Assembly: GCA_034440635.1 (NCBI GenBank)
Contig: JAOTON010002229.1
Location: 620,001 to 684,000 of the forward strand
Length of the DNA: 64,000 bases
Direction of reading: 5' to 3'
From: Lepas anatifera
Lineage: Eukaryota > Arthropoda > Thecostraca > Lepadidae
This document shows, one piece after another, positions 10,085 to 22,363 of this stretch. Numbering within the stretch: position 1 is the stretch's first letter; each line of letters begins with the position of its first letter. Below the pieces are notes generated by a model. It did no database searches, had not been told where the DNA came from, and saw only the letters and a program-made list of their open reading frames with translations. The position numbers were made by a program, and so were the translations under genes.

Positions 10085-10538
10085 ATGCCAAAGCAGCGGT
10101 TGAGCATTCCCCTACCAAATTGATCTGAGGATAGTTAAAGTCTTCAGCCAGAAGGAGGTGTGTGGGGAAAGCTTTCTGGCATCGCTAAAGAATGTGCGAA
10201 AAGCCTTCCATAGCCTGGTGTCCATCACCACTGTGGCTGCAGTAAAAGCAGGCGATCAGAAGAAAAGCATTCCCGTGCAATCTTACCCTGAGCCAAAGGC
10301 CTCCAATAAAGTCACTGCCACAAAACGATCCTGAAGTAGACCGAAGGGAATTCCTAATATATGCTGAGATACCACGCCTACATGATAGACCAAGGTGAGA
10401 TAGACAAGGACCAAATCTGGTGAAAATATGGTCATTTGGAACAGATAGAAAAGCTGGAGACACTGGGAAACGTTGCGCCTTTGGGATAACCTCAGTGAGC
10501 AAGATAATGTCCGGGTCTTCACCATCAATCAATGACAA
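10085..10538 (-). pseudogene. LINE retrotransposon endonuclease-domain fragment
   Basis: The minus-strand reading contains successive blocks of the APE-type endonuclease of LINEs: EDPDIILLTEVIPKAQ (the 'PDIIxLTE' block), GISAYIRNSLRS ('GGVxxYIR'), LWLRVRLHGNAFLLIACFY and, after an in-frame stop near 10186, HLLLAEDFNYPQINL (the 'GDFNxPxIxW' block, with E for the usual G). It is about 150 residues, with no start context, no reverse transcriptase in view and the internal stop, so it is a dead fragment. The clade (Jockey, CR1 or RTE-like) cannot be told from this piece. Confidence 0.8.
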
Positions 10539-10979
10539 AAATGAATATTTTTGTTATCATCTATCTGGTGCTTGTATTACTTAATTTTTTCAGTCCAATG
10601 AAGAAATAAAATGTAAAATAAAAATGTGGTTTCTTAAACGTGACTTATTGCCTGAGGATGAGCTTAGGACTTCGTATAGTTTGCACCTCAAAGTTAAAAA
10701 AGTCTGGTTTTGGGCAAAATCACAAATTGTGCTGTATTATTGTACACATTATTGCTCAAATTAAACTGAAAATAACTAAAATCTCAGTTTGCTTTTGAAA
10801 CTGAAACTGTATACTTTAAATTACTCATGTTTGTCTAACGACTGATCCCGGCATGGGAAAATTATACATAACCTATCATTACCAAATAACAACGTGAATT
10901 CCTTGAAAATAATTAGAACTGAGCATTTCTCAAATTGGAGCCATGCGATCACATATGGTAAGAAAATAGAGTGGTGAGT

Positions 10980-11140
10980 CGACCCGTCTTTGACTCACGG
11001 TCTGGAAGCTGACTCAGATTCTGATAGTCGAGTAGTTAAGTCGACTCAGGCTCAACCCAAATCTGGAATTCGGTCGACTCAATTCTGACTTAACAAAATG
11101 TCCGTCGGCTCAGAGTCGAATCTGACTCTGAGTCACGACA
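10980..11140. repeat. Cluster of GACTC/GAGTC words
   Basis: About a dozen GACTC or GAGTC words, several as GTCGACTC, within 160 bp. A degenerate short repeat rather than a clear tandem array. Confidence 0.5.
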
Positions 11141-11644
11141 AAACAAGTCTGGGGGAGGGGGACACTGACGCCACAGCACTATATCTATGAGAAACAAAAA
11201 ATCCTGGGAATCACAACCTCCTAGATCCCCATTGTGTGTACTCTTCCAGTAACCTTAGCATAAACAGCACAGCTAACTTGGCCATTCGGGATGCATCATG
11301 TCGTGATAACCAGATTTGCATTCATCAGATTGTGTTTTGCAATCAGCTTCATATTGGCAGGCCTGCTTCCGTTAGTATCTCGTTATATATTAATCCTGAG
11401 ACGAATTGGATTTCTGTGCGAGTGGAGACTAAACCAATCATTTCGCACCGCTGCATGTTGCAATAAAATGTTGTTTGCTGGTCTGGGGGTTCCAAGGGGG
11501 CTTCCCCAGGGCACTGCGCTAAGAACTCCTTGTCATCAGACGCTGTCCGTTCAGTTCAGTGGCTCCGGATTTAAAACTAATGGTTATATCCGCTCCTATG
11601 GCACACAATGCAGGCCTATGTTTGGACCTGCAATCTAATAATAG

Positions 11645-12070
11645 TAGACATTTGCAGTCGGGGTCGGGTCTGTTCTTTCACACAGGCTCGAGTCTGTTCT
11701 TTCAGACTGGGTTGGGTCTGTTCTGGCCAGACTAGGTCGGGTCTGTTTTGGCCAGAATGGATCGGTTCTATTTTTTCAATTCTGTTCTGTCAGACTGTCA
11801 GACTGTCTGCTCTCTCAGACTGTGTCCGGTCTGTTCTGGCCAGACTGGGTCGGGTCTGTACTTTCAGACTGGGTCGGGTCTGTTCTTCCCGACAGGCTCG
11901 AGTCTGTTCTGACCAGACTGGCTCGGGTTTGTTTTGGCCAGACTAGGTCGGGTCTGTTTTGGCCAGACTGGGTCGGGTCTGTTCTGGCCAGTTTGGGTCG
12001 GGTCTCTTCTGGCCAAACTGGATTTGGTCTGCTCTGACCAGACTGAGTCGGGTCTGTTTTGCCGGACGGG
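11645..12070. repeat. 25-bp minisatellite, about 16 copies
   Basis: The unit ggccagactgggtcgggtct plus gttct is repeated with substitutions and small indels. It is nearly free of stop codons in several frames, which accounts for long open frames on both strands here; none looks like a gene. Confidence 0.9.
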
Positions 12071-12220
12071 CAGCATTTTTGTTTTATGTTTAAGTAAATT
12101 GTATATGAATAAGTGAGTTCATGCTCATTTAATCCTACTTCCAACAGGGGGCAGATTCTACCCATCCCTCAGGTTTTGCCATAGTACCTCCGAAACGGTT
12201 TGTGACAGGCTCTTGATTTT

Positions 12221-13060
12221 TTAACACGCGCATTGACGGGGGCGGGTACCCGCCCCCCTCGGGTTTTTCGCAGATAAAGAAAAACGGCGGCGCGTAGCGC
12301 CGCCGTACTTGGTATACCTTTCCCTCATCATTTGTACAGCTTCTGTGAAAATTTTAAGGTTAGGTCATCTCAGGTCAGGTCACCAGTACAGGTCAAGTGA
12401 CCCGACCTCAAAAAAAGTTTAAGATGGCATAAGTCGGAGGAGGGTGAACTTATCCGATTGAAACTCATATCACATAATGGCCCCACCGAGTTCTCTAAAA
12501 TATGTTCCGGTATTTTTGATATCGATGACCTAAGGTCAGGTACGAGGCATGACCTCTCAATTGGAAATACATGGGAAAAATGTTTTTTACGGAATAACTC
12601 AGCAACGGATGGTGATAGAGCATTTATTTCAGCTGCATTAGACTCGCCTAGGCTTTGCAGTTCTAATGATATGCATTTTATATAATTTGACCCTGACCTG
12701 ACCTCAGGTCAGGTCAAATCCTTGATTTGACCTAGCAAGGTCAAATTATATATCATTCGATTCGGCTTGCTAAGAGGATTCATAAAGTTCAAGTCGTTTT
12801 GCTCTATCTTTACTTGTTCAGTTGTAATGGCCGAAAAACTGAATTTACATGTTATCCCTATGACGGCATGTTTTGACCTCTCGTGACCTTAAATGTGACC
12901 TGACAAAAAAATGGTTCAAATGTTTTCGATGGAGAAGTGGATGGGCAGCCTAACGCCGTTTACCGTTTTTCGCTACCTACCTTGGTTCTCGAGATCTTAG
13001 GGGGGGGTACCCGCCCCGTCAATGCGAAGGTGGCTCAGGCCCCGTCAATGCGCGTGTTAA
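12221..13060. mobile_element. A-family TTAA element, copy A3 (opposite orientation to A2)
   Basis: TTAA-bounded, 840 bp. It starts with the palindrome end and ends with the 'gaaggtggctcagg' spacer, so it is inverted relative to A2. A 75-codon frame at 12458-12685 (plus) matches the one in A2. Confidence 0.9.
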
Positions 13061-13164
13061 TTCTCGTAAAACTAAATAGCATGTGTTTCCTAAAAATTTA
13101 AAAAATATACATGTACCAGAGGTGGATCTATGGCTCACTAATTTAGGGGTTCCCCCGCCCCCCT

Positions 13165-13978
13165 TCCTTCCCTAAGATCTCAAGAACCAGGGTAGGTAGC
13201 GAAAAAGGTAGACGGCGTTGGTTAGCTTCCCCATCTTCATTTGTACCCATCTTCATTCACCCACTTCCCTATCGAAAACATTTGTACAATTTTTTGTCAG
13301 GTCACATTTAAGGTCACGAGAGGTCAAAACATGCCGTCATAGGGATAAAATGTAAATGAAGATTTTCGGTCATTACATCTGAACAAGTAAAGATAGAGCA
13401 AAACGACTTAAAGTATATGAATCCTCGCACCAAGCCGAATCGAATGATTTATAATTTGACCTTGACAGGTCAAATCAAGGATTTGACCTGACCGGAGGTC
13501 AGGTCAAGGTTAAATCATACGAAATGCATATCAATAGAACTGCAAAGACAAGGCAAATATAATGCAGCTAAAATAAACGCTCTATCACCATCCGTTACTG
13601 AGGTATTTAGTCAAAACCATTTTTCCCACGTATTTCCAATGGAGAGGTCATGGCTCGTACCTGACCTTAGGTCATCGATGTCAAAAATACTGGAACATGT
13701 TTTAGAGAAGTCGGTGGGCCCATTATTCGATATGACATTCAATCAGATAAGTTCACCCTGTTTCGACTTATGCTATCTTAAACGTTTTTGAGGTCAGGTC
13801 ACTTGACCTGTACTGGTGACCTGACCTGAGATGCCCCAACCTTAAAATTCTCAAAAAAGTTTTAAAATGATGAGAAAAAGGTATGCCAAGTACAGCGGTG
13901 CTACGCGCCGCCGTTTTTATGTTATCTCTGAAAAACCCGAGGGGGCGGGTATCCGCCCCCCATCAATGCGCGTGTTAA
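13165..13978. mobile_element. A-family element, copy A4, left end damaged
   Basis: Starts without a clean terminal repeat ('ccccgccccccttccttccc') about 100 bp after A3. It runs through the usual body and ends ccccatcaatgcgcgtgttaa at 13978. Same orientation as A2. The preserved frame is broken here. Confidence 0.8.
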
Positions 13979-15642
13979 AGGCGAATCTAGCTATTTAACT
14001 TCCCTCGCTTCTGAAATTTTATATAATTTCCTATCCACCTGTGTTGCTCCCTGGTAATTTCTTGACGGGGGGGAGTGCAAACGTTTTGAAAACAAGTGAT
14101 TCCACATATATTTGTGAGAGAAACTGTTTGGGAAATTACCTGAATGGCCTGACCAAACCTGGAAAAGGCGGTGTTAGGCACAATGAATGCAATGAAGAAG
14201 TGAATCGACAATCACCAGGCTGAAAAGTGTCAGTTCTAATGCAAAGGCCTATCGCAGAAATCGGTGAGGATTCTCAACAGGCCTTGATTGGAGAAGAGAA
14301 CTGATGGAAGAACAAATGCACGATCACAGTCTGAAGAATGTTACGTAAAACTCGACCACTTTGCCAATCAGGACAGTTGTGGGCTTGATGGCGAAACGCA
14401 TCACAGCCCACTGATAGCGTAAGGACTGAACTGAATGAGACTAGAATCGAAACCGTGAATGGAAAATATTTCAACCTGTTGTGAAGCCTAGGATGAACTT
14501 TGGGCAGACAATCGTGACAACTCGCACGTGAAAAACAGTAACTATAATAATAATAATAATAATCATCATCATCATCATCATCATCATCTTCTTCTCATCA
14601 TCATCGTCATCATCAGTGTTATTATCATCATCACCGTCACCATCATCATTATTATTCATTCGATTTGAAAGAAAATATTTTTTAAAATAAGAATTGCAGA
14701 AAACAGGTATTTCAGGTATGGACACATTATTCTGTTCAGAGAGCGAGGAGTGAGGAGGCTATGGGTGGCTCCTGAACTATTCTAACAGGGATTTCAAAAA
14801 ACAATATCTTTATAACATTGACATTTTTAAATAAACTTTGCTCCTACCAACAAATCTTACCTATTTGCACACCTTTTCCACTTGGTGCACCACTCTAGGG
14901 CGCGCAATGCGCCCCCAAGGGGAGGGGAGGATGTGCACGGGTGCCGCCCCGGACATTTTTGCTGGGGAAGACTGAACCCGGACTGGCGATGATCAGGGGT
15001 AACTTGCTAAGGTGGCCTTTGAAAAGCTGCCGATGCACCGCAATAGCACTGGAATTGAAAACATCTAGGCAGGCCCTCGCACATAATAGTGATTAAATGC
15101 AAAACATCTAGGCCGAGTTACTTAGCCGTAGGGGACGTCCCCTGGTGCGCCAGGTGGAGCACGCGTCCCCCCGCCTGTGGATGCCCATGGCTCTACGGTA
15201 CAGGGTGTACCTCCTAATTCATAGTTCTCAGGTTCCAGTTTCACCAGGTGTGAATAATCAAAATCAGTGGACAAGCTGCAGCCTCCTGGTGAGAGAATAA
15301 ACTATGGGTTTCAGAGGGGCAATTCAACCGCTAGGTAGCACTCCGAAGTTACGTCCACAATGCATGTAATTCGTCATGTAGATGCTTTCTAGCCTGCGCA
15401 ATAGTATGTGAACACAATTTGATCAAATAAAAAGCAATTGGTTTATCCAGTCAATGTAGAATACATCTGAAAATGTCCCAAATTGGATAACTTGGCCGTT
15501 AGATGGCATTCTTAGCCGTTCTGTAATTTTCAAAATATTTCATAAGTGGGTTAACTGGGCCCAACACGATGCAATGTGACTACAAGCGTAGTCGATTTTA
15601 AAAGTCGGGGCACTTGATGCATGCTAATACACAGTCACTCAC
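13979..15642. other. Intron 8 right part
   Basis: Apart from the trinucleotide repeat, it contains a short GC-rich patch at 14900-14960 (gggcgcgcaatgcgcccc, partly palindromic) and 15140-15190. No exon is seen. Confidence 0.45.
14545..14660. repeat. Trinucleotide repeats (AAT)n and (CAT)n
   Basis: taataataat followed by catcatcatc strings with interruptions. Confidence 0.92.
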
Positions 15643-15777
15643 GGGTTGACGGCGAGTGCAGCGAAGACGTAGGAAGGTATCTCGACGAGCATGGTGAGGA
15701 TGTAGTTGAGGTACAAATTGCCAGCGAGATCGGTGGAGACTTCGCTGATCCCGTAATAAGCCATCATTACAACTGCC
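15643..15777 (-). CDS. SLC22-like transporter exon 8 (helices 7-8)
   Basis: Encodes about residues 348-391. The stretch AVVMMAYYGISE matches the family's helix-7 'YYG(L/I)S' segment, and LAGNLYLNYILT matches 'NLGGNxYLNF'; VEIPSYVFAAL is the family's 'VEIPAY' helix. The acceptor is gctcacag|G and the donor CC|gtgagt (GT at 15642-15641). The first base completes the TGG tryptophan begun in exon 7. The last two bases join exon 9 as CCA (Pro). Confidence 0.93.
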
Positions 15778-16478
15778 CTGTGAGCAAAGGAGCGTGTTAA
15801 GGTGGATAGAACAAACTTTAATTGGTATGCTTTCCATGGCTGTACAAATTTATATGTCTGAGAAGCAGGTATTCCTATTGATTCACCCTCTCGTTGCACA
15901 CCAAAGCAGAAACCATGGAAATTCTGTGACTTTTGTGAACCCCAAAGATATGCCCAGAAGCAAAAAGCTTGCAAGGAAATAAAATATGCTCAGTTATGAA
16001 GGGACAGAAAAATGCCCCAAATCAACAATACAACTGGATTGAAGGGATTGGTTTCAGGAAATCCATGGAAGGCATTATAAGGCATCCAATCACGCGCCAA
16101 ATCAATAGACTTTGGTGTTCACATTGGTTAGAAGAAGTGTCCCACTTTTAAAAAGGGTTTTGCCTGAGATATCAGTTTTGTAGAGGGTGTTGAGAAACCA
16201 CTGTTGGCATATTTAATTTCACCCAAAGCTCTCGATATACAATTTTCGCCAGCTTTAAAGCTCAAAATAGCGGGGCTTATTGCCTTATTTCGAACCCTGA
16301 AGGAATACCTTCCATATGGTTGTAGTAATCTAATTGGTCGTAAGCCCTAAGCCTAGCCCTCTCGCTGAAAATACTATGCTAGCGAATGAACCAGCATGCA
16401 AATCTCTGTCAACCGAAAACTTCAGGTGAGTAGTCGTCCATTGCAGAACGTCATTGAGCCGAAATTAGTCTAACGGCC

Positions 16479-19253
16479 TTAACACGCGCCCCGCCTGGGG
16501 GGCATTTTTCGCTTCCCCCTCCGTATCTCGTTCCCCACGAAAGTCAAAGGAAAATTACGGGCGGTGTTCGAAAGCTCTTGACAAGACGAAGATATTTTAT
16601 AAGATAAGAAAAATGTTTATTTCAGGTCAATATTGAGGTCAGCATAGGTCAAAGAAGGCTCCATAGGCTTACAACAGAGCAGTGTACGTTTCTCTGTCTA
16701 TATCTGCTCTTAGGAGAGCTAGAGCAAATATTTATGCATCATTGGATTTCTCTCATCGCGGCAAATCGAATGATGTATAATATGACCTATCTAGGTCAAA
16801 TAGTCAACAATATGGTCAAATAGTATGACCTGACCTCGACCTAGGACAGGGTCACAGAGTGACCTGGTATGGTCATGGTGCATATCAATCGACTCCCCGC
16901 GACAATATAAGCACAATGAAAGCAGAATGGGAGCTTTATCTCAATTCAGTGAGAAGTTATTGGCAAAACAATCTCTCTCTGCTCCCGTGACCTGATATGA
17001 CCTTTAAGAGGTCAGATGCTCAAAAACTCAAATTTATGGTCAAGATTGTGGTAAGAAAGGACGGTTTGAGGATTTTCAGCTTTATCTATCCAGTATTTAC
17101 TGAAAACGAGCCCATTCTAGTTTTCACCATAGACATAATGGGGTGACCAAAAATTGACCCCACCTCAGAGGTCAAGAATCTCGCCAACTCGCCCACGCTC
17201 GTGGGTAGCCAAATGAGGTTCAAGGACCAGAACTTAGGTAGCCAATCACGGAGATTTGACAGAGATCAAGAATTGCACTTACCAGCACAAAACAAGTATC
17301 TCCACGATCTTACCGCCACGCAAAAAGAACTATCCATAATATGCAATGCTACCTTGACTGATTTTAGGCAGCATTATAACTTTAGTGACAGACGATGCAA
17401 ATTAGTGACAAATAATTTATCCTTACTCACTCGCGTTATTTCACAGCTAAGTTAGAGATGGGTAGGTAACCACATCGGCAACGAAATTGACTCATATAAA
17501 GCCATGAGAAAAAGGTACTCTAAATTGCGATGACATGAAAACGGTAATATTCATTATTTTATATGAATTTGACCATTTATTTTGAATAAAAAGAGGAAAA
17601 TTTAAAATCTATATCAGGATCAATAGTGAAATTATTCTGCATAGGATAGTAAATCCACTGCTTACGTTGTACTTGAGGACTCGTTTTGCGGAATTAGAGA
17701 TGGTCTGGTAGCCAGGCCGCCAACGAAAATTACGATTAGGGACCACCAGGTAGCCACTTGGGTAACCACAAAGTTTTGCGTTTCTGGCGCGGAAGTAGCG
17801 AGAAGAAAGCAGTCAGATATCCGTGTTGTTGAAGCTGCTGTTTGGGTATCTTACTATGAGGCTGCGATTTTGACCTAAATCAAAATAGGAGGTTTTGTTG
17901 CCAGTGGTAAACCCACTACCAATTCTTATATATCATGCCGCAGCCAGAGAAACGCAGGGCAAAGTGAACTCTGCCAGATCTCAAAAGCCCAGGAGAGTAG
18001 TGTGATTTGAGGGTGTCAATAAGAGCACACGTTTTAATCATGTGCATGCGAGATATAAAAACTGTAGACCTGTGGAGATGAGAGTTGCAAGTTTTGGCTT
18101 TGCACCTAGAAAATTAGATGCTGTTTGGTGCCCATAAAGTCAGGTAAACTGCAGGTAGGTTTCTTTGGTGCCTACCTGCAGTTTTGGTGTCAATTTTATC
18201 AAATCAAACTTAACAAAATTGTAATGATGCCACAAAAGTTTCCATTCAGCAGGTGAATGTGGTGCTGCTTATTGATTTGCTTCAATATTTCTAGAATTTG
18301 CTGGATGATGGTTGTGGTATTAAGAGGTACTTGTCCTCTGGCTGAGTACCTATATTTTGTTGCATGCATTGGAGATATTTAAATTATATGTATTCTTTTA
18401 ACAGAGTGTTGATTGAATGTATCCTTCAAGTAGCTTAAGTCTCAGCATGGTGACTGCTACAGTCAAATGGTGGTTGTCTGCTATCTTAGCAATGATGATC
18501 TAAGCAATGATTGATCATAGCAAGCAGTTGCAGTAAGGATACTAGACTCTGACGGCACATATTATTTTTCATGTATGTTTTAATTAGGTACTTGATAACA
18601 TTTTTGACTGATTAATATGCTCAGCTAATGGCCGCATGCTTGTATTACAGCACATACAACTTGTAATCACTGCACATATACTTAACCTTTTGCTGTTTGG
18701 TACTAAGAGTATGCTATATGTAATTCATTAGTCTCCAAATCACTGTAAATTTAATTACTTTCATGATTCCACTTTTTGAGAATACTTTTTCACTCACTAA
18801 GACAGTTATTCTGGGAGCCATTTAAAGCCTCAGTTCATGCAAAAGTTGATTTCTCTTCAGGTAGCCATGTTGGTCGCGTCAAGGGATGTGGGTAGCCAAC
18901 CTGACATGTTCTTGACCTCTGCCCTACCTTAGGTCAACAATATCAAAATTCCGATACAGCAGATTGATAGACCCTAATGACCTTATCATATTGTGGAAGT
19001 TTCAAACTGATCGGTTTGCTAATGTCCCCTGGGTGCTGCTTCAAACTCATAATTTTAGGTTTTGGGGTCGGGTCACTTGACCCTGAATAACTCTCTCACC
19101 TGACATGACCTTAACTAAAAAATTTGGTGAGATGTGTAACATTAATCAGGGATAAGGTACTGTAAGTTTCGTTGCTCTGCGTCTCTTCGTTTTTTGGTTA
19201 TCTGGGGAAAACCAGGAGGGGGGCGGTTTCCCCCCCAGCGGGGCGCGTGTTAA
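16479..19253. mobile_element. C-family TTAA element, copy C2, split by element H
   Basis: Ends are ttaacacgcgccccgcctgg and ccagcggggcgcgtgttaa. Without the H insertion it is about 1.0 kb. The body has AGGTCA hexamers and a frame of about 65 codons that is also open in C1 and C3. Confidence 0.87.
17166..18921. mobile_element. hAT-like non-autonomous element H, inserted in C2
   Basis: Comparison with the uninterrupted stretch in C3 shows the exact site. The ends are CAGAGGTCAAGAA and TTCTTGACCTCTG (inverted), fitting the hAT end form CAGxG. The flanks are ccccacct and ccctacct, an 8-bp target duplication with one change. The interior repeats 'gtagcca' motifs and is AT-rich, with no transposase recognised. 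Confidence 0.72.
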
Positions 19254-19513
19254 CACACATCACATCCTTCCTACCCCGTACTTGCCAAAAGAGTATCAAT
19301 TTTTTGTCAAAATCCTACTGTGAAATTATTTCGTTACATCAGGCATATGCATAATCTTTCGACCACTGAATAAACTCGGCCGTAGCATCGGCATCTGTGG
19401 CTCAGTTTTTGCACCAATGCTTCTTGTACTACATGCGATTTTTGTCGAGCGGAAACGCTGTAAATAGAACTTTATAACGAGTTTATAATCGATGATTGGG
19501 ATTTCACAGATTA

Positions 19514-20362
19514 TTAACACGTGCATTGACAGGAGTCTGAGCCACCTTCGCCTTGACGGGGGGGGCGGGTGCCCGCCCTCTCCTAAGATCTCGAGAACTG
19601 CGCTAGGCAGCGAAAACCCGTAAACGGCGTTGGATAGTCCATCCACTTCTCCATCGAAAATATTTGAACGTTTTTTTCAGGTCACATTTAAGGTCACTGA
19701 AGTTCAAAACATACCGTCATAGGGATAACATAACATAACATAAAGTTTTTTGGCCATTACATCTGAACAAGCAAAGATAGAGCAAAACGATTCGAACGAT
19801 ATGAATCCTCGCAGCAAGCCGAAATGAATGATATATAATATGACATTGCTGGGTCAAATCGATGATTTGACCCGACCTGAGGTCAGTTCAAGGTCAAATT
19901 TGGAAAAATGCATATCATTATAACCGCAATGACCAGGTAAATCTAATGCAGTTAACATAAACGCTTTATCTCTATTCATTACTAAGTTATTCAGTTAAAA
20001 CCATTTTCCCATGTATTTCCAATTGAGAGGTCATGGCTAGTACCTGATCTTAGGTCGTCGATATAAAAAATACCGGGACATATTTTAGATAACTCGGTGG
20101 GGCCATTATGTGATATGAGTTTCAGACGGATAAATTTACCCGGTTCCGACTTATGATATCTTAAACTTTTCTGAGGTCAGGTCACTTGACGTGTACTGGT
20201 GACCTGACCTGGATGACCTAACCTTAAAATTTTGACAAAGGTTGTAAAAATGATGAGGAAAAAGGCATACCAAGTACGGCGGCGCCACACGCCGCCGTTT
20301 TTAAGTTATCTCCGAAAAACCTGAGGGGGAAGGGTAACCACCCCCGTCAATGCGCGTGTTAA
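19514..20362. mobile_element. A-family TTAA element, copy A5
   Basis: TTAA at both ends, 849 bp, same orientation as A2. It has more substitutions than A2 or A3 (for example cacgtgcattgac at the left end). Confidence 0.88.
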
Positions 20363-20639
20363 AAGTGTTATGTTGATGACGTGACATATTGTTAGGAAAG
20401 AGGATATATTTCTGTTTTTAGCGTATGAAAGTTTGGGAAAAATATTTTTCCTGGTTTTCAGATCTCTCTTATTCAAAATTTGTTCTTTTTCGAATTTTGA
20501 CGGTGTTCCACTCCCTTAAATCATAGTACACGGTCTTTCATTAACGCATGCAGATTTTCACATTCAATTTTTTCACTGATAATTACACAACAGCATCGAA
20601 TGACACAGCTCCATTAATTCTAAATAGCGAGGGTTGTTT

Positions 20640-20810
20640 TTAGAGACCGGCACTGGTGTTCAGGCTCTCCGATTCGAACTTGGGTCGCTACATAATTCAC
20701 GGCTCCCGGTAATTCGCAGCAGTGGACCTGAAAGCAAAGCCTGGCGCTAATAAGGTATTGACCGGGCCCGGTGTGGGGCAGCCATTCCACTCTGGTTATA
20801 TGCCGCATAA
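20640..20810 (-). mobile_element. tRNA-like repeat, weak
   Basis: The minus strand contains a B-box-like caagttcgaatcgg and flanking SINE-like sequence. The head and tail are not well defined. Confidence 0.35.
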
Positions 20811-21118
20811 TAACACCTGGGATTCAAGTAAGTGATGTATCACAGTTGCAAAATGGTGTTTGCCCTGGTTTTTACACTGGTTGGAGGGCATTTGCATGAC
20901 TACTTTATCGGTGAGTGGTGAGATTAGCCTCCCATGTCAAGAATACGCAGGCCCCGGCGAGCCCCGTGGAAAACAGACGTGCTAATAACTACAACGTCGC
21001 AAACACCAAAAAGGGTAGTAAACCTGTATGAATTGACAGCACGTCTGGAATAGTGCGTAAATACATTAAAGTCCTTCAAAACCTGAACATTTTTGGCACT
21101 ATGGTACCTGATGCTCAC

Positions 21119-21228
21119 CACTGTATGCATAAGATTCCTGTTCGTCCCAGAAGTAACGGAGACTTGATCACTTCCACTAAACTTTCCGATTTTCCACTTG
21201 TATTTTCGTTTTCCTTTTCCGTAGACTT
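21119..21228 (-). CDS. SLC22-like transporter exon 7 (cytoplasmic loop, start of helix 7)
   Basis: Encodes about residues 311-346. It opens with a charged, low-complexity stretch (KSTEKENENTSGKSES), typical of the large loop between helices 6 and 7. It then reads LVEVIKSPLLLGRTG, aligning with the family's 'LLDLFRTPNLRRRT', and ends ILCIQ plus the first two bases of Trp. The acceptor is catctgtttcag|AAG and the donor TG|gtgagc (GT at 21118-21117). It joins exon 6 in phase 0 and exon 8 in phase 2. Confidence 0.9.
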
Positions 21229-21646
21229 CTGAAACAGATGAATAACACTATAAATCGACATTACCACGCACAGCTGGCATTCCGTAGCAAAGGCACCGCA
21301 CGGAAACGGTGACGTCAGGTATAGTGATACATTTCTACTGTCCACTAATGCCACGCGATGCCATCAAATCCCGGCGTTCACGTATAACATATCACGAAAT
21401 GCATGTTCACAGAGTGCAGGCTGCACATGCGAACTCACTTGTTGGGTCAGTGAAAGCCATTGGTTTCACTAAATGTGGCTGAAAATTCCGCCCATAGCTG
21501 ACTTGGAACCAGAATCCCCAAAGTCAAGGCTCTGATCACTCAGCTAGCCACCTTGGGTATAGCCCGCGGACGGTTATATAGAAAAATAATTAGAAAAAAG
21601 GAAATAGAGCTTATACATCTCAGGGTTTAAGCAAAAACGAGCTCAC

Positions 21647-21767
21647 CTGAAGAGCCATCTGGTCGGGGAATTGGGTTCCATTCCACTTGGCAATATTTAT
21701 CAGCACTTTCTCCGCCTTATCTTGTTTACCAGCCGAGACCAACCAGCGAGGCGATTCGGGCAATAAC
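21647..21767 (-). CDS. SLC22-like transporter exon 6 (PESPRWL signature)
   Basis: Encodes about residues 271-310 and begins LLPESPRWLVSAGKQDKAEK. PESPRWL is the diagnostic motif at the cytoplasmic end of helix 6 in SLC22 and sugar-porter relatives. It continues into the amphipathic AEKVLINIAKWNGT segment, as usual for the family. The acceptor is tcaatgtttgcag|G and the donor CAG|gtgagc (GT at 21646-21645). The leading G completes the second Trp of the preceding SYWW. Confidence 0.95.
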
Positions 21768-22314
21768 CTGCAAACATTGACAGTCTGCCAAGAACAGTAC
21801 TGGAGAGGTTGGGCTGCGATGAACGAACAAAACTGTTTCCATTTATCCCGTCCATTCTGGAGATATCTAAAACCTGTTGATATGTACTTCTCGAAGCGCA
21901 CCTACCACAGTGCTCTAATCTGTTGTTGAAACGGGGAATTTTCAACTCGATATGGACATCCAATTCACGGCATCAGTAAATGTTTTTTTTAATTTGTGTT
22001 GGTGATATTACTGTTTAAAACCAGCTCTCACAGATACCTTAAATATACAATAATCTAAATGATATAAAAGTGTATGTCGATGGTTCTCTAACAGCGGGTC
22101 AAAGTCACGTTTGGGTGATAAAGTCATTTTTCCGGAATAGTTATAATGGCCTTTAAATTTCTAGTATGAATGGTTCGTAGAACAACTTTAACTTAGCCGT
22201 CATTGATTCAGACGGCCATAGGCTGACCAATTCCTCTACATTACAGCGGGCCGAAAATAATTGTTTAGTTCGAGATTGTTCCCTTACATGTCATAAAGTC
22301 TGGGCACGAGAATG

Positions 22315-22363
22315 GTGAGGGTAGGAAAGTGAGGGCGAAAAGCTCACCTTCCTACCCTTTCAG
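22315..22363. repeat. Imperfect hairpin
   Basis: gagggtaggaaagtgag pairs with ctcaccttcctaccctt across a short loop. It is in intron 5 between exons 6 and 5; rho-type bacterial meaning does not apply. Confidence 0.6.

Noticed and set aside
11291..11638. 115-codon plus-strand frame with a hydrophobic start
   Set aside because: No motif, and the end is adjacent to and partly within the minisatellite region; chance frame.
11608..12165. Open frames of 112 and 116 codons on both strands
   Set aside because: Both are products of the 25-bp minisatellite, whose period is not a multiple of three and which lacks stops in several frames.
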